Shown one piece after another: positions 42,603-50,932 of a DNA stretch of 64,000 bases. Each line of letters opens with the position of its first letter. Position 1 is the stretch's first letter. The notes beneath the pieces were generated by a model, which made no database searches, had not been told where the DNA came from, and saw only the letters and a list, made by a program, of their open reading frames with translations. The DNA lies in NCBI RefSeq assembly GCF_002885955.2, contig NZ_POQS01000001.1:296755-360754 (forward strand), written 5' to 3'. The stretch comes from Achromobacter pulmonis. Its GTDB lineage: Bacteria > Pseudomonadota > Gammaproteobacteria > Burkholderiales > Burkholderiaceae_B. Position numbers and translations under genes: made by a program.

Positions 42603-43088
42603 CTACTTGAACATGGCGGCGTTCTGTTCCAGCACGGCGTCGGCGCACTGGGCGTCCAGGTGGCCGCCCGGCGCGCCGGCCACGCCGATGGCGCCGATCA
42701 CGTTTGCGCCGGCCTTGACCGGCACGCCGCCGCCCAGCAGCAGAAAGCCCGGGATATCCGTCAGGTTGGCGGCGCCGGGGTTCTTCTGCGCGTTCTCCAT
42801 CATGGCCAGCGTGGGCGACTTGGCCGAGACCGCGGTGAACGCCTTGGCGCGGCTGGCCTCGATGGTGTGCGGGCCGGCGTTGTCGGCGCGGGCGAAGGCC
42901 TTGAGCAGGCCGGCGCGGTCCACCACCGCGGCGCTGACGTTGTAGCCCTTGGCCTGGCAGGCGGCGACGGTCTCGGTGGCCAGCTTCTGCGCATCGGCCA
43001 TGGACAGGTTGCTCTCGGTCAGCACGGCCGCGTTGGCGGCGCCGGCGCAGGCGAGGAGGGTGGCGCAAGCGAGGAATTTGGGCGACAT
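42603..43088 (-). CDS. Secreted GlcG/HbpS-family protein (161 aa)
   Basis: A signal peptide (MSPKFLACATLLACAGAANA, cut before AVL) precedes a full GlcG/HbpS domain: LSMADAQKLATETVAACQAK, VSAAVVDRAGLLKAFARAD, SRAKAFTAVS, and the glycine-rich LLLGGGVPVKAGANVIGAIG then VAGAPGGHLDAQCADAVLEQ. In Streptomyces HbpS is an extracellular haem-binding protein that modulates the kinase SenS. This gene lies next to a two-component system and shares a palindrome with it. AAAGGA ribosome site. Periplasmic location and the sensory link are inference. Confidence 0.85.
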   Translation of the reverse strand: MSPKFLACATLLACAGAANAAVLTESNLSMADAQKLATETVAACQAKGYNVSAAVVDRAGLLKAFARADNAGPHTIEASRAKAFTAVSAKSPTLAMMENAQKNPGAANLTDIPGFLLLGGGVPVKAGANVIGAIGVAGAPGGHLDAQCADAVLEQNAAMFK

Positions 43089-43176
43089 GTCTGGGTCCTT
43101 TCAGGAATGGATAACAGGAGCAGACAGATTAAAGATGGCGGCGCGGCGGCGGTAGCCGGTCGGTTACGCTGGCGGC

Positions 43177-43193
43177 TCCGTAGGGCTACGGAG
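43177..43193 (-). promoter_or_regulatory. Response-regulator operator candidate, HbpS-like gene
   Basis: TCCGTAGGGCTACGGAG, containing the perfect palindrome CCGTAG-GG-CTACGG, lies about 90 bp before the GlcG/HbpS-like start and about 60 bp before a likely -10 (TTTAAT, complement at 43128-43133). A degenerate second copy (GGTAG...TTACG) lies at 43151-43169. The identical 17 bases occur once more, before the sensor kinase. Confidence 0.72.
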
Positions 43194-43205
43194 GCCGCCG
43201 GGCGG

Positions 43206-43814
43206 TCAGCCCAGCAGCACGGCGTATTCGCGGATCAGCGCGGCCAGGGTGTCGGCCTCGAGCTTGGCGAACACATTGGCGCGGTAGGTTTCGACGGTGC
43301 GCGGCGACAGGTCGAACTCGCGCGCGATCTCCTTGTTGCTCAGGCCCTGCACGATGCGTTCCAGTACTTCGCGCTCGCGCCCGGACAGGCGCTCCAGCCG
43401 CTCCTGCGCGGCCTGCGTCACGGCGAGTTTCTCGCGGCTGGCGATATGGGTGCGCACGGCGGCCTGCACCGCGTCCAGGAACACGTCGTCGTCCACCGGC
43501 TTTTGCAGGAATTCCATGGCGCCGCCCTTGAAGGCGCGGCGGCACAGGTCCACGTTGGCGTGGCCGGTGAGCATGACCACCGGCAGGTCGGATTGCGCCG
43601 CCAGCCGGCTCAGCACGTCCAGGCCGCTGATGCCGGGCATGCGGATGTCGAGCACCACGCAGCCGATGGACTGCGGCGTCAGCGCCGCCAGAAAAGCCTG
43701 GGGATCGGCATGGCCCTCGCTGCGCAGGCCCACGCTGCGCAACAGCAGCGCCAGCCCGTCGCGCACCGCGTCGTCGTCGTCGACCAGATACACCAGCGGA
43801 GATTGTTCAAGCAT
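43206..43814 (-). CDS. FixJ-type response regulator (202 aa)
   Basis: Receiver domain with an acidic pocket (VDDDDAVRDG), the phosphorylated Asp56 (VVLDIRMPGISG), and the conserved KP at QKPVDDD. A LuxR-type helix-turn-helix follows (LSGREREVLERIVQGLSNKE, SPRTVETYRANVFAKLEADT). It overlaps the kinase gene end by 8 bp, so the two are co-translated. Likely binds the CCGTAGGGCTACGG palindromes found before the kinase and the HbpS-like gene. Confidence 0.92.
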   Translation of the reverse strand: MLEQSPLVYLVDDDDAVRDGLALLLRSVGLRSEGHADPQAFLAALTPQSIGCVVLDIRMPGISGLDVLSRLAAQSDLPVVMLTGHANVDLCRRAFKGGAMEFLQKPVDDDVFLDAVQAAVRTHIASREKLAVTQAAQERLERLSGREREVLERIVQGLSNKEIAREFDLSPRTVETYRANVFAKLEADTLAALIREYAVLLG

Positions 43815-45270
43815 GGGAGATTCCTGTGGCGGCCGGCGCGCCGCCCGCCAGCGGCAGGCTGAGCGTGAAGCAGGCGCCGGCCGGGCTGAGGTTGCGCGCG
43901 GCGATGCGGCCGTCCATGGCGCCGGCCAGGGTCTCGCACAGCGCCAGGCCCAGGCCCATGCCTTGCGGCCGGGTGGTATAGAACGGCGCGAACAGGCGCG
44001 GCAGCGCGTCGGCGGCGATGCCCGGGCCGGTGTCGCTGACGCTGAACAGATAGCTGGCGCCGTCGGCGCGGCCCTCCAGCGCGATGTGGCGCGCGCCGTC
44101 CGCGCCGGCCAGCGCGTCGGCGGCGTTCTGGACCAGGTTGTGCAGGATCTGCTCCAGCGCGACGCGGTCGCCCAGCGGCCGCGCGCCGGGGCTGGCGTTG
44201 CGCCACGTCAGCCTGATGCCCTGGCCGGCGAGTTCGGGCTCGCGCAGAAAGCGCAGCGAGGCCACCAGCGCGTCCGGGTCCAGGGCTTCGCGCCGCCCCG
44301 GCGAACTGGGCCGCACCAGCGCGCGCATGCGGCTGATGATGTCGGCGGCGCGCTTTGCCTGTTCGGCGCTGGCCAGCAGCGCGCGGCGCACCGCGGGGCG
44401 CTCTTCTTCGTCGTCCAGCAGCCGTTCGGCGGCGCGGGTCTGCGCCAGGATGGCGGTCAGCGGCTGGTTCAGTTCATGGGCGATGCCGGCGGCCATCTCG
44501 CCCAGCGCGCCCAGCCGGGCCATCGCGCCCAGCCGCAGCTGTTCCTGGCGGCGGCGGGCCTCGGCGCGCGAGCGCTGCCAGGCCACGGCGCCGGCCACCA
44601 GCAAGGCGCTGGCCACGGCCCAGGCGAGCCATGCGGTCCAGGGCCAGGTGTCGGGCGTCAGGCGGCGCTCGCTGCGCATCGTGAAGGGCTGGCTGGCCGC
44701 GCCCAGCGGTTTCTGCAACGCGAGCCGCCAGCCGGGCGCGCCGCCTTCGGGCTGCTTGTCCAGCAGGCGCAGCGGCGCGGCGCCCACGGTCAGCGTCAGG
44801 TTGGCCAGCCCCGGCGGGAAGTCGGCCGCCGGCACCAGTTGGCGCGCATCGAGCAGCAGGCTCCAGCCGGACGGCGCCGCCAGCCAGTAGCGCGCATCGT
44901 CCACGGGCAGCGTCACCGGGCGCCGCATCTGGCGCGCGCGCCCGATCGCCTCGGGCAGGCCATCTGGCGCGGCCATGCTGCCGCGCCAGACGCCGTCGTG
45001 CAGATGGCCCAGGCCCAGCAGCTGCGGCATGGCCGGCTGCAGGCTGGGGTAGAGCCGTTCGGGGGCGGGAGGATGGGATAGGGCGGCCAGCGTGGCGAGC
45101 ACGGCTTCGTGCTGCACCGTCTTCTGGCTCAGCATGCGCTGCGCCACGCTGGTGTTCTGCAGAAAGCGTTCGTGCTGGTCCGTGTATTCCTGCCGGCCGA
45201 TCCAGACGGCGCCGAGACAGAACAGGACCAGCCAGCAGAGTAGGGCGCCGGAGCGCGAAAGGGGTTTCAC
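43807..45270 (-). CDS. Membrane sensor histidine kinase (487 aa, GTG start)
   Basis: Span 1 at about 9-25, a periplasmic sensor region of about 180 residues, and span 2 at about 209-230. Then a FixL/DctB-type kinase: His265 in GEMAAGIAHELNQPLTAI, N box LEQILHNLVQNAADA, G1 DTGPGIA, F box LFAPFYTTRPQ, G2 GMGLGLALC. No PAS domain was recognised. The start codon is GTG with a weak ribosome site; a CATAAT box only 7 bp upstream suggests a very short or leaderless transcript. The sensor region probably meets the secreted HbpS-like protein (inference). Confidence 0.9.
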   Translation of the reverse strand: MKPLSRSGALLCWLVLFCLGAVWIGRQEYTDQHERFLQNTSVAQRMLSQKTVQHEAVLATLAALSHPPAPERLYPSLQPAMPQLLGLGHLHDGVWRGSMAAPDGLPEAIGRARQMRRPVTLPVDDARYWLAAPSGWSLLLDARQLVPAADFPPGLANLTLTVGAAPLRLLDKQPEGGAPGWRLALQKPLGAASQPFTMRSERRLTPDTWPWTAWLAWAVASALLVAGAVAWQRSRAEARRRQEQLRLGAMARLGALGEMAAGIAHELNQPLTAILAQTRAAERLLDDEEERPAVRRALLASAEQAKRAADIISRMRALVRPSSPGRREALDPDALVASLRFLREPELAGQGIRLTWRNASPGARPLGDRVALEQILHNLVQNAADALAGADGARHIALEGRADGASYLFSVSDTGPGIAADALPRLFAPFYTTRPQGMGLGLALCETLAGAMDGRIAARNLSPAGACFTLSLPLAGGAPAATGISHA

Positions 45271-45306
45271 GCCTGGATTATGCCCTGCGCGCGCGGCCGG
45301 CAGGCA

Positions 45307-45323
45307 TCCGTAGGGCTACGGAG
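45307..45323 (-). promoter_or_regulatory. Response-regulator operator candidate, kinase/regulator operon
   Basis: TCCGTAGGGCTACGGAG, identical to the site at 43177. Its centre is about 44 bp upstream of the start expected from the CATAAT box (45282-45277) of the kinase gene, a usual position for an activator. Predicts autoregulation of the two-component genes. Confidence 0.7.
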
Positions 45324-45332
45324 ACGCGGCGC

Positions 45333-46493
45333 TCAGGCCGCCAGCCTGCCCAGGCGCGGATCGTCGGCCTGGGTGCCGGCGGACACGGCGATCTGGTAGA
45401 GCGCGGCCACCAGGTCCGACTGGCTTACCAGCCCGACCAGGTCGCGCGACTCGTCCAGCACCGGCACGCAGTGCAGGCCGTCGGACATCGGGCGCGCGAG
45501 CTCGACGACGGGCAGGCCCGGCGTGGCGAAGGGCACTTCGCTGTGCATGCAGTCCGCGACCACCAGGTCCGGCACGCCGGTTGCGTCGGCGGCCACGCTG
45601 GCCAGCCGGTTGCGGCGCGCCAGCACGTCGCCCTGGGCGATCATGCCGGCATAGCGGCCGTTCTCGTCCAGCACCGGCAGGGCCTGCACGCGGTGCTTGT
45701 CGAACAGGCGCACGGCGTAGTCCAGCGGATCGTGGGCGCGCACCGTGACCACGTCGCGCGACATGATGTCGGCGCAGCGCACGTCGCCGTAGCGGCGCAC
45801 GCTGGCGCGCAGCTCGGCGGCCAGCACGATTTCCTCCAGGTCTTCCTTGCGGATGTCCAGCAGTTCGCCGCGCTGGTTCAGCGCCTCGTCCAGGTCGTGC
45901 AGGCTGAAGCCCAGCCGCGCGCTGGGCGCCGGATCGCGGGTGCTGTGGGCGCCGGCCGCGTCGACGTGGCGGCGCGGGTAGTTGCGCTTGAGCGCGCCGT
46001 TGAAGACCACGGCGATGCACAGCAGGATGAGGGAATTCAGGGCCACCGGCCACAGCGCGAAGCCGTAGCCCAGCTTGGCCACGGGCGGGCCGCCCAGCAC
46101 CGCGGTCAGCGCCACCGCGCCGCTGGGCGGATGCAGGCAGCGCAGCGAGAACATGGCGCCGATGGACAGGGCCACGGCGGCCGCGGCCGCCAGGCCGGGC
46201 AGGGGAATGAACTGGGCGCAGAACACGCCGATCAGCGCGGCGATGAGATTGCCGGCCATCAGCGACCAGGGCTGGGCCAGCGGGCTGGCGGGGGCGGCGA
46301 AGAGCAGCACGGCGGACGCGCCCATCGGCGCGATGAACCAGGGGCTGGCCGATCCCAGCGCATGCCGGCCCACCCATTCCGTGCAGAACAGGCCCAGCAG
46401 CGCGCCCACCGCGCCAAACAGCTTTTCGCGCCCATTGACGCCCACCGGCGCTGGCGCGAACGCTCCCAGCCAGCGCATGAAACCCACACCCAC
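45333..46493 (-). CDS. HPP-family membrane protein with C-terminal CBS pair
   Basis: About 386 residues. The N-terminal half is an HPP domain with four or more spans; its signature is FIAPMGASAVLLFAAP, SLRCLHPPSGAVALTAVLGG (the His-Pro-Pro motif) and LNSLILLCIAVVFNGA. The C-terminal half has two CBS repeats (IMSRDVVTVRAHDPLDYAVR; CMHSEVPFATPGLPVVELAR), which usually bind adenine nucleotides. HPP proteins move nitrite in some phototrophs, so an anion-channel role gated by nucleotides is possible. Start uncertain: GTG at 46493 or 46487 after GGAGAG, or ATG at 46478. Confidence 0.85.
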   Translation of the reverse strand: MGVGFMRWLGAFAPAPVGVNGREKLFGAVGALLGLFCTEWVGRHALGSASPWFIAPMGASAVLLFAAPASPLAQPWSLMAGNLIAALIGVFCAQFIPLPGLAAAAAVALSIGAMFSLRCLHPPSGAVALTAVLGGPPVAKLGYGFALWPVALNSLILLCIAVVFNGALKRNYPRRHVDAAGAHSTRDPAPSARLGFSLHDLDEALNQRGELLDIRKEDLEEIVLAAELRASVRRYGDVRCADIMSRDVVTVRAHDPLDYAVRLFDKHRVQALPVLDENGRYAGMIAQGDVLARRNRLASVAADATGVPDLVVADCMHSEVPFATPGLPVVELARPMSDGLHCVPVLDESRDLVGLVSQSDLVAALYQIAVSAGTQADDPRLGRLAA

Positions 46494-46529
46494 TGCTCTC
46501 TCCAAGCGACTCCGATTATGTCGCGGGGC

Positions 46530-46574
46530 GATAATTTATCACGCAGGGCGTTGCGGTGCAGCATAAGCTTATGC
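46530..46574. promoter_or_regulatory. Two palindromes upstream of the HPP-CBS gene
   Basis: GATAATTTATC (46530-46540) and GCATAAGCTTATGC (46561-46574) are perfect palindromes in the short AT-rich gap between marR and the HPP gene. They could be operators of the HPP promoter. They do not resemble the MarR operator at 47070, so a different regulator is likely. Confidence 0.45.
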
Positions 46575-46595
46575 CGCGCGGAGCAGGACCGCGAT

Positions 46596-47054
46596 TCAGG
46601 CCTGGTCCGGCTCTTCGCCGATGCGCGCGAGCAGGCGGGTCAGCAGCGGCCGCATGGCGCGCAGCTCTTCCAGATGGGCGGCGGAAAGGTCTTCCAGCAG
46701 GCGTTCGGCCTTGGCCGTGAGCACGACCTCGACGCGGCGGCCGTCCTGCGGGTCCGGTTCGCGGCTGACCAGGTCGAGCCGCGCCAGCCGCCCCACCAGT
46801 TCGGCGGCGGTATGCGGCCGGATCAGCAGGCGTTCGGCGATTTCGCCCACATACAGGCCGCGGCGGCCCGGAGCGGCCGAACGCGCGCCCTTGATGGCCA
46901 GCAGGGCCTGGTGCTGCTGCGGCATCAGGTCCAGGCGGGCGGCGGCGCCTTCGCTGAAGACCGAGAAGCGGCGCAGCGCGTAGCGGAAGTCGGACAGCAG
47001 TTCGTAGTCTGCCGCGGACAGCGTGGCGGGGGGCGGGGGGGCAGATTGATTCAC
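46596..47054 (-). CDS. MarR-family regulator (152 aa)
   Basis: Winged-helix MarR protein: DFRYALRRFSVFSEGAAARL, MPQQHQALLAIKGA, VGEIAERLLIRPHTAAELVG (recognition helix), and wing DPQDGRRVEVVLTAKAERLL. Divergent from the ClC gene, with a near-perfect operator between them. Probably represses both itself and clcA-like expression. The inducing ligand is unknown. Confidence 0.9.
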   Translation of the reverse strand: MNQSAPPPPATLSAADYELLSDFRYALRRFSVFSEGAAARLDLMPQQHQALLAIKGARSAAPGRRGLYVGEIAERLLIRPHTAAELVGRLARLDLVSREPDPQDGRRVEVVLTAKAERLLEDLSAAHLEELRAMRPLLTRLLARIGEEPDQA

Positions 47055-47069
47055 ATGTTAGATTCTAAT

Positions 47070-47090
47070 ATATATCGTGATACGATATAT
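47070..47090. promoter_or_regulatory. MarR operator
   Basis: ATATATCGT (47070-47078), three bases, then ACGATATAT (47082-47090): a perfect inverted repeat in a very AT-rich stretch between divergent marR (start 47054) and the ClC gene (start 47136). Size and symmetry suit a MarR dimer. It should control both genes. Confidence 0.78.
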
Positions 47091-47135
47091 TGATTTTCCG
47101 CAAATTCACGCGGATCTCTTTTCCCTTTTTCCAAC

Positions 47136-48923
47136 ATGCCCGCCAATTCCGCTTCCGCCCGGGCCGCGCTGCGCCTGGGCGATTTCACCACCGACAGACG
47201 CGTCGTACTGCTGATGGGCCTGGCCATTCCGGTCGGCCTGGCCAGCGTGGCCGCCGCATGGGTGCTGCTGCGCCTGATCGCGCTGTGCACCAACCTGGCC
47301 TACCACGGCCTGTTTTCCTTCGCCGACCTGCCGATCACGGACGGGCGGCTGGGGCCGGCCTCGGTCGCGATTCCGGTCGCCGGTTGCCTGATCATCGGCC
47401 TGATGGCGCGCTACGGCTCGGAGAAGATACGCGGCCACGGCATACCGGAGGCGATGGAGGCCATTCTGATCGGCAAGAGCCGCATCCAGCCCAAGGTGGC
47501 GGTGCTGAAGCCGGTGTCCTCGGCCGTGTCCATCGGCACGGGCGGGCCGTTCGGGGCCGAAGGCCCCATCATCATGACGGGCGGCGCGATCGGATCGCTG
47601 CTGGCCCAGACCATTCACCTGGACGACGGCGAGCGCAAGACGCTGCTGGTGGCCGGCGCGGCCGCCGGCATGACGGCGATTTTCTCCACGCCGCTGGCGG
47701 CGGTGCTGCTGGCGGTGGAATTGCTGCTTTTCGAATGGAAGCCGCGCAGCTTCCTGCCCGTGGCGGTGGCCGCGCTGGTCGCCGCGGCCACGCGCGCCTA
47801 TCTGCTCGACGCCGGGCCGATCTTCGCGTACGCCGGCACGCTGCCGTTCACGCCTGCGCATCTGGCCGCCTGCGCGGCGGTCGGCGTGCTGGCCGGGCTG
47901 GGTTCGGGCGTGCTGACCTCGATGGTCTATGCCGCCGAAGACCTGTTCGAAAAACTGCCGCTGCACTGGATGTGGTGGCCGGCCCTGGGCGGGCTGGCGA
48001 TCGGCATCGGCGGTCTGATCGACCCGGCCGCGCTGGGCGTGGGCTACGACAATATCCGCCACCTGCTCGCCGGCGACCTGGCCCTGCAGGCCGTGTTGCT
48101 GCTGCTGGTGGTCAAGGTGCTGATCTGGTCGATCGCGCTGGGGTCGGGCACCTCGGGCGGGGTGCTGGCCCCGCTGCTGATCTTCGGCGGCGCGCTGGGC
48201 GCGCTGGCCACGCCGCTGCTGCCGCAGGCCGACGCCGGCTTCTGGGCACTGCTGGGCATGGCCGCGATGATGGGCGGCACCATGCGCGCGCCGCTGACGG
48301 CCACGCTGTTCGCGGTGGAACTGACCGGCGACGTGGGCGCGCTGCTGCCGGTGCTGGCGGCCTGCGTGTTCGCCTACGGGGTCACGGTGCTGCTGCTCAA
48401 GCGCTCCATCCTGACCGAGAAAATCGCGCGCCGCGGCCACCACATCAGCCGCGAATACCGCGTCGATCCCTTCGACCTGCTGCGCGTGCGCGACGTGATG
48501 ACGTCGCCGGTGCAGACCCTGCCGCAGGACTGGACCGTGGCGCAGGCGATCGAGCATTTCACGACCGCGCAGCCGGTGCATACCAGCTATCCGGTGCTGG
48601 ACGCCGACGGGCAGGTGGTGGGCGAGGTGACCCGCGCCGACACGCTGGCCTGGGCGCTGGACGGCGGGCTGCATGCGCAGCCCCTGGGCGCGGCCTTGCA
48701 GGGCCGCGAGCTGGTCTATGGCTATCCCGAGGAACTGGCCAGCCAGATCGCCGACCGCATGGCCTTGTCGGGCGCGGGCCGGGTACCCATCCTGGACCGC
48801 GCCAGCGGCCGGCTGGTCGGCATCGTGGGCCGCAAGGACCTGTTCCGCTCGCGCGCGCGCCGGCTGCGCGAGGAAAGCCGGCGCACGGCGTACTTCCGCC
48901 GGCCGCCCCCCGCCGGCGCCTGA
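47136..48923 (+). CDS. ClC-family anion channel/antiporter with CBS domains
   Basis: 595 residues: a ClC transport domain (about 20-440) and a C-terminal CBS pair (MTSPVQTLPQDWTVAQAIEH; IADRMALSGAGRVPILD). Selectivity motif 1 reads GHGIP (100-104), with His101 where chloride exchangers have Ser and a plant nitrate exchanger has Pro. Motif 2 is GAEGP with the gating Glu142; motif 3 is GTSGGVLAP. So it is likely a proton-coupled or gated anion transporter of uncertain ion preference. A MarR operator lies in its promoter. The next gene is convergent. Confidence 0.9.
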   Translation: MPANSASARAALRLGDFTTDRRVVLLMGLAIPVGLASVAAAWVLLRLIALCTNLAYHGLFSFADLPITDGRLGPASVAIPVAGCLIIGLMARYGSEKIRGHGIPEAMEAILIGKSRIQPKVAVLKPVSSAVSIGTGGPFGAEGPIIMTGGAIGSLLAQTIHLDDGERKTLLVAGAAAGMTAIFSTPLAAVLLAVELLLFEWKPRSFLPVAVAALVAAATRAYLLDAGPIFAYAGTLPFTPAHLAACAAVGVLAGLGSGVLTSMVYAAEDLFEKLPLHWMWWPALGGLAIGIGGLIDPAALGVGYDNIRHLLAGDLALQAVLLLLVVKVLIWSIALGSGTSGGVLAPLLIFGGALGALATPLLPQADAGFWALLGMAAMMGGTMRAPLTATLFAVELTGDVGALLPVLAACVFAYGVTVLLLKRSILTEKIARRGHHISREYRVDPFDLLRVRDVMTSPVQTLPQDWTVAQAIEHFTTAQPVHTSYPVLDADGQVVGEVTRADTLAWALDGGLHAQPLGAALQGRELVYGYPEELASQIADRMALSGAGRVPILDRASGRLVGIVGRKDLFRSRARRLREESRRTAYFRRPPPAGA

Positions 48924-48936
48924 GGCGGGCGTTGCG

Positions 48937-49824
48937 CTAACGCACCGCGCGCAATTCCCACAACACGTCCAGCACGTGCCGGGTGGCCTGTTCCACGCTT
49001 CCGGCACGGTGCGCGATGCCCAGCGGACGCCACAGCGCGGGCCGCAGCGGGCGCATCGCGATGCGCGGATCGGGCTGTGGCGCGGTGGCCTCGTGCGGCA
49101 GCAGCGTGGCGCCGTAGCCGGCCGCCACCAGGCTTTTGATCGCGTCGTTGTAGTTGAGCTGGATGCGCGGGCGCGGGTGCAGGCCGGCGGCCGCGAACCA
49201 TTCGGTGGTCTGGCGCGAGAGCCGCGTGCTGGTGTCATTCAGGATGAGCGGCCGCTCGGCCAGCCAGGCCGGCGCGATGCGGGCCGGCGCGCGCCAGCCG
49301 GCCGGCAGGAAGGCCATGATCGGGTCGCGCCGCCACGGCCGCAGCACCAGGCCGTCCAGCGGCGGCTGGGGCAGGGCCACCAGCCCCACGTCCAGCGTGC
49401 CGTCGGCCAGGCGCTGCAGGGTTTCCTGCGAAGTCAGCACCGCGACCTGCACGTCGATGCCGGGGTGGTTGCGTCCCAGCGATTCCAGCGCCTGCGGCAG
49501 CAGATGGGCGATGGCGCCGGTGGAGGCGCCCAGCCGCACGCGTCCGGCCAGCCCCTGCACCTGGCGCTGCACGTCGTCGAGCGTCTGGTCGGCTTCGGCC
49601 AGCAGGCGGCGCGCGCGTTCCAGCAGGGTTTCGCCGATGGCGGTGGGCCGGACCTGGCCGCGCTTGCGGGTCAGCAGCGGCGCGCCGATGCGCGCCTCCA
49701 GGTCGGCCACGTGCAGGCTGACGGTGGGCGGGGCCAGGTACAGGGCGCGGGCCGCCTGCGCAAAGGAGCCCAGGTCGGCGATGGCGACCAGAGTGCGAAG
49801 CCGGTCCAGGCTGATGGCGCGCAT
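48937..49824 (-). CDS. LysR-family regulator (295 aa)
   Basis: N-terminal LysR helix-turn-helix ([57 protein letters not shown]), then a periplasmic-binding-like effector domain ([20 protein letters not shown]). Divergent from argC. LysR proteins usually bind near their own start and act on the divergent gene, so it may control argC or respond to an arginine-related signal; not proved. It ends 13 bp from the convergent ClC gene. Confidence 0.9.
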   Translation of the reverse strand: MRAISLDRLRTLVAIADLGSFAQAARALYLAPPTVSLHVADLEARIGAPLLTRKRGQVRPTAIGETLLERARRLLAEADQTLDDVQRQVQGLAGRVRLGASTGAIAHLLPQALESLGRNHPGIDVQVAVLTSQETLQRLADGTLDVGLVALPQPPLDGLVLRPWRRDPIMAFLPAGWRAPARIAPAWLAERPLILNDTSTRLSRQTTEWFAAAGLHPRPRIQLNYNDAIKSLVAAGYGATLLPHEATAPQPDPRIAMRPLRPALWRPLGIAHRAGSVEQATRHVLDVLWELRAVR

Positions 49825-49843
49825 GATGGTGAAGTTTCCGTCG

Positions 49844-49858
49844 TTCAGTAAAGCTGAA
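49844..49858. promoter_or_regulatory. LysR-type operator candidate
   Basis: TTCAG-TAAAG-CTGAA is a perfect inverted repeat that fits the T-N11-A pattern of LysR boxes. It lies 20 bp before the lysR start, in the 130-bp gap shared with argC. Confidence 0.55.
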
Positions 49859-49954
49859 TCAGACGATCATGATATTCGACTTTTGTTATCCAGCCTCGCG
49901 GCCGATGATAGAGCCTTATTCCGCCATCCTCTCCTGCTACGGGAAACCCGCGAC

Positions 49955-50887
49955 ATGACCCAACCTCTAGTTTTCATCGACGGCGACCAGGGCACCACCG
50001 GCCTGCAGATCCACGAGCGCCTGCACGGACGCGCCGACCTGCGGCTGCTGACCCTGCCCGAGGCCGAACGCAAGAATCCGCAGCGCCGCGCCGAGGCGAT
50101 CAACGCCTGCGACGTCGCCATTCTGTGCCTGCCCGACGAGCCGGCGCGCCAGGCCGTGGCGGCGATCGCCAACCCGGCGGTGCGGGTCATCGACGCCAGC
50201 TCGGCGCATCGCACCGACGCCGGCTGGGTCTACGGTTTCCCGGAAATGAACGCCGAGCAGGCCGGCCTGATCGCCCAGGCGCGGCGCGTGAGCAATCCGG
50301 GCTGCTATCCCACCGGCGCCATCGCGCTGCTGGGGCCGCTGGTGCGCGCCGGCCTGGTGCCGGCCGACTATCCCGTGGCCGTGCACGCGGTGTCGGGCTA
50401 TTCGGGCGGCGGACGCGCCAGCGTGCAGGCCTACGAAGATCCGGACGGACCGCGGGGCCCGGCGTTCCAGCTCTATGGCCTGGGCCTGGCGCACAAGCAC
50501 ACGCCGGAAATCCAGCGGCACGCCGGCCTGACGCAGCGGCCCGTGTTCGTGCCGGCCTACGGCGCGTTCCGCCAGGGCATCGTGCTGACCGTGCCGCTGC
50601 AGCTGCGGCTGCTGGCGCCGGGCGTGGACGCCGCGCGGCTGCACGATTGCCTGCAGGGCCATTACGCGCAAGCGGCCCACGTGCAGGTGGTGGCGCCCGA
50701 AGAAGCCGCCGGCCATACCCACCTGGACCCGCAGGCCTTGAACGGCACCAACGACCTGCGCCTGGCGGTCTACGGCAACGCGCAGCACGGCCAGGTCCTG
50801 CTGACCGCGGTGTTCGACAACCTGGGCAAGGGCGCCTCGGGCGCGGCGGTGCAGAACCTGGACCTGATGCTGGCGGCGATGCGCTAG
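49955..50887 (+). CDS. argC: N-acetyl-gamma-glutamyl-phosphate reductase, short type
   Basis: 310 residues, the short (type 2) ArgC. NADPH-dependent third step of arginine synthesis. NAD-binding start [17 protein letters not shown], catalytic Cys117 in [29 protein letters not shown] and the C-terminal [13 protein letters not shown] are all present. Starts at the ATG at 49955 (GGGAAA 9 bp upstream). No other arginine genes are nearby. Confidence 0.93.
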   Translation: MTQPLVFIDGDQGTTGLQIHERLHGRADLRLLTLPEAERKNPQRRAEAINACDVAILCLPDEPARQAVAAIANPAVRVIDASSAHRTDAGWVYGFPEMNAEQAGLIAQARRVSNPGCYPTGAIALLGPLVRAGLVPADYPVAVHAVSGYSGGGRASVQAYEDPDGPRGPAFQLYGLGLAHKHTPEIQRHAGLTQRPVFVPAYGAFRQGIVLTVPLQLRLLAPGVDAARLHDCLQGHYAQAAHVQVVAPEEAAGHTHLDPQALNGTNDLRLAVYGNAQHGQVLLTAVFDNLGKGASGAAVQNLDLMLAAMR

Positions 50888-50932
50888 TTCGGCGCCCCGA
50901 TCGCGTCCAGGCGCTGCGCCAGCGCCGCCAGT

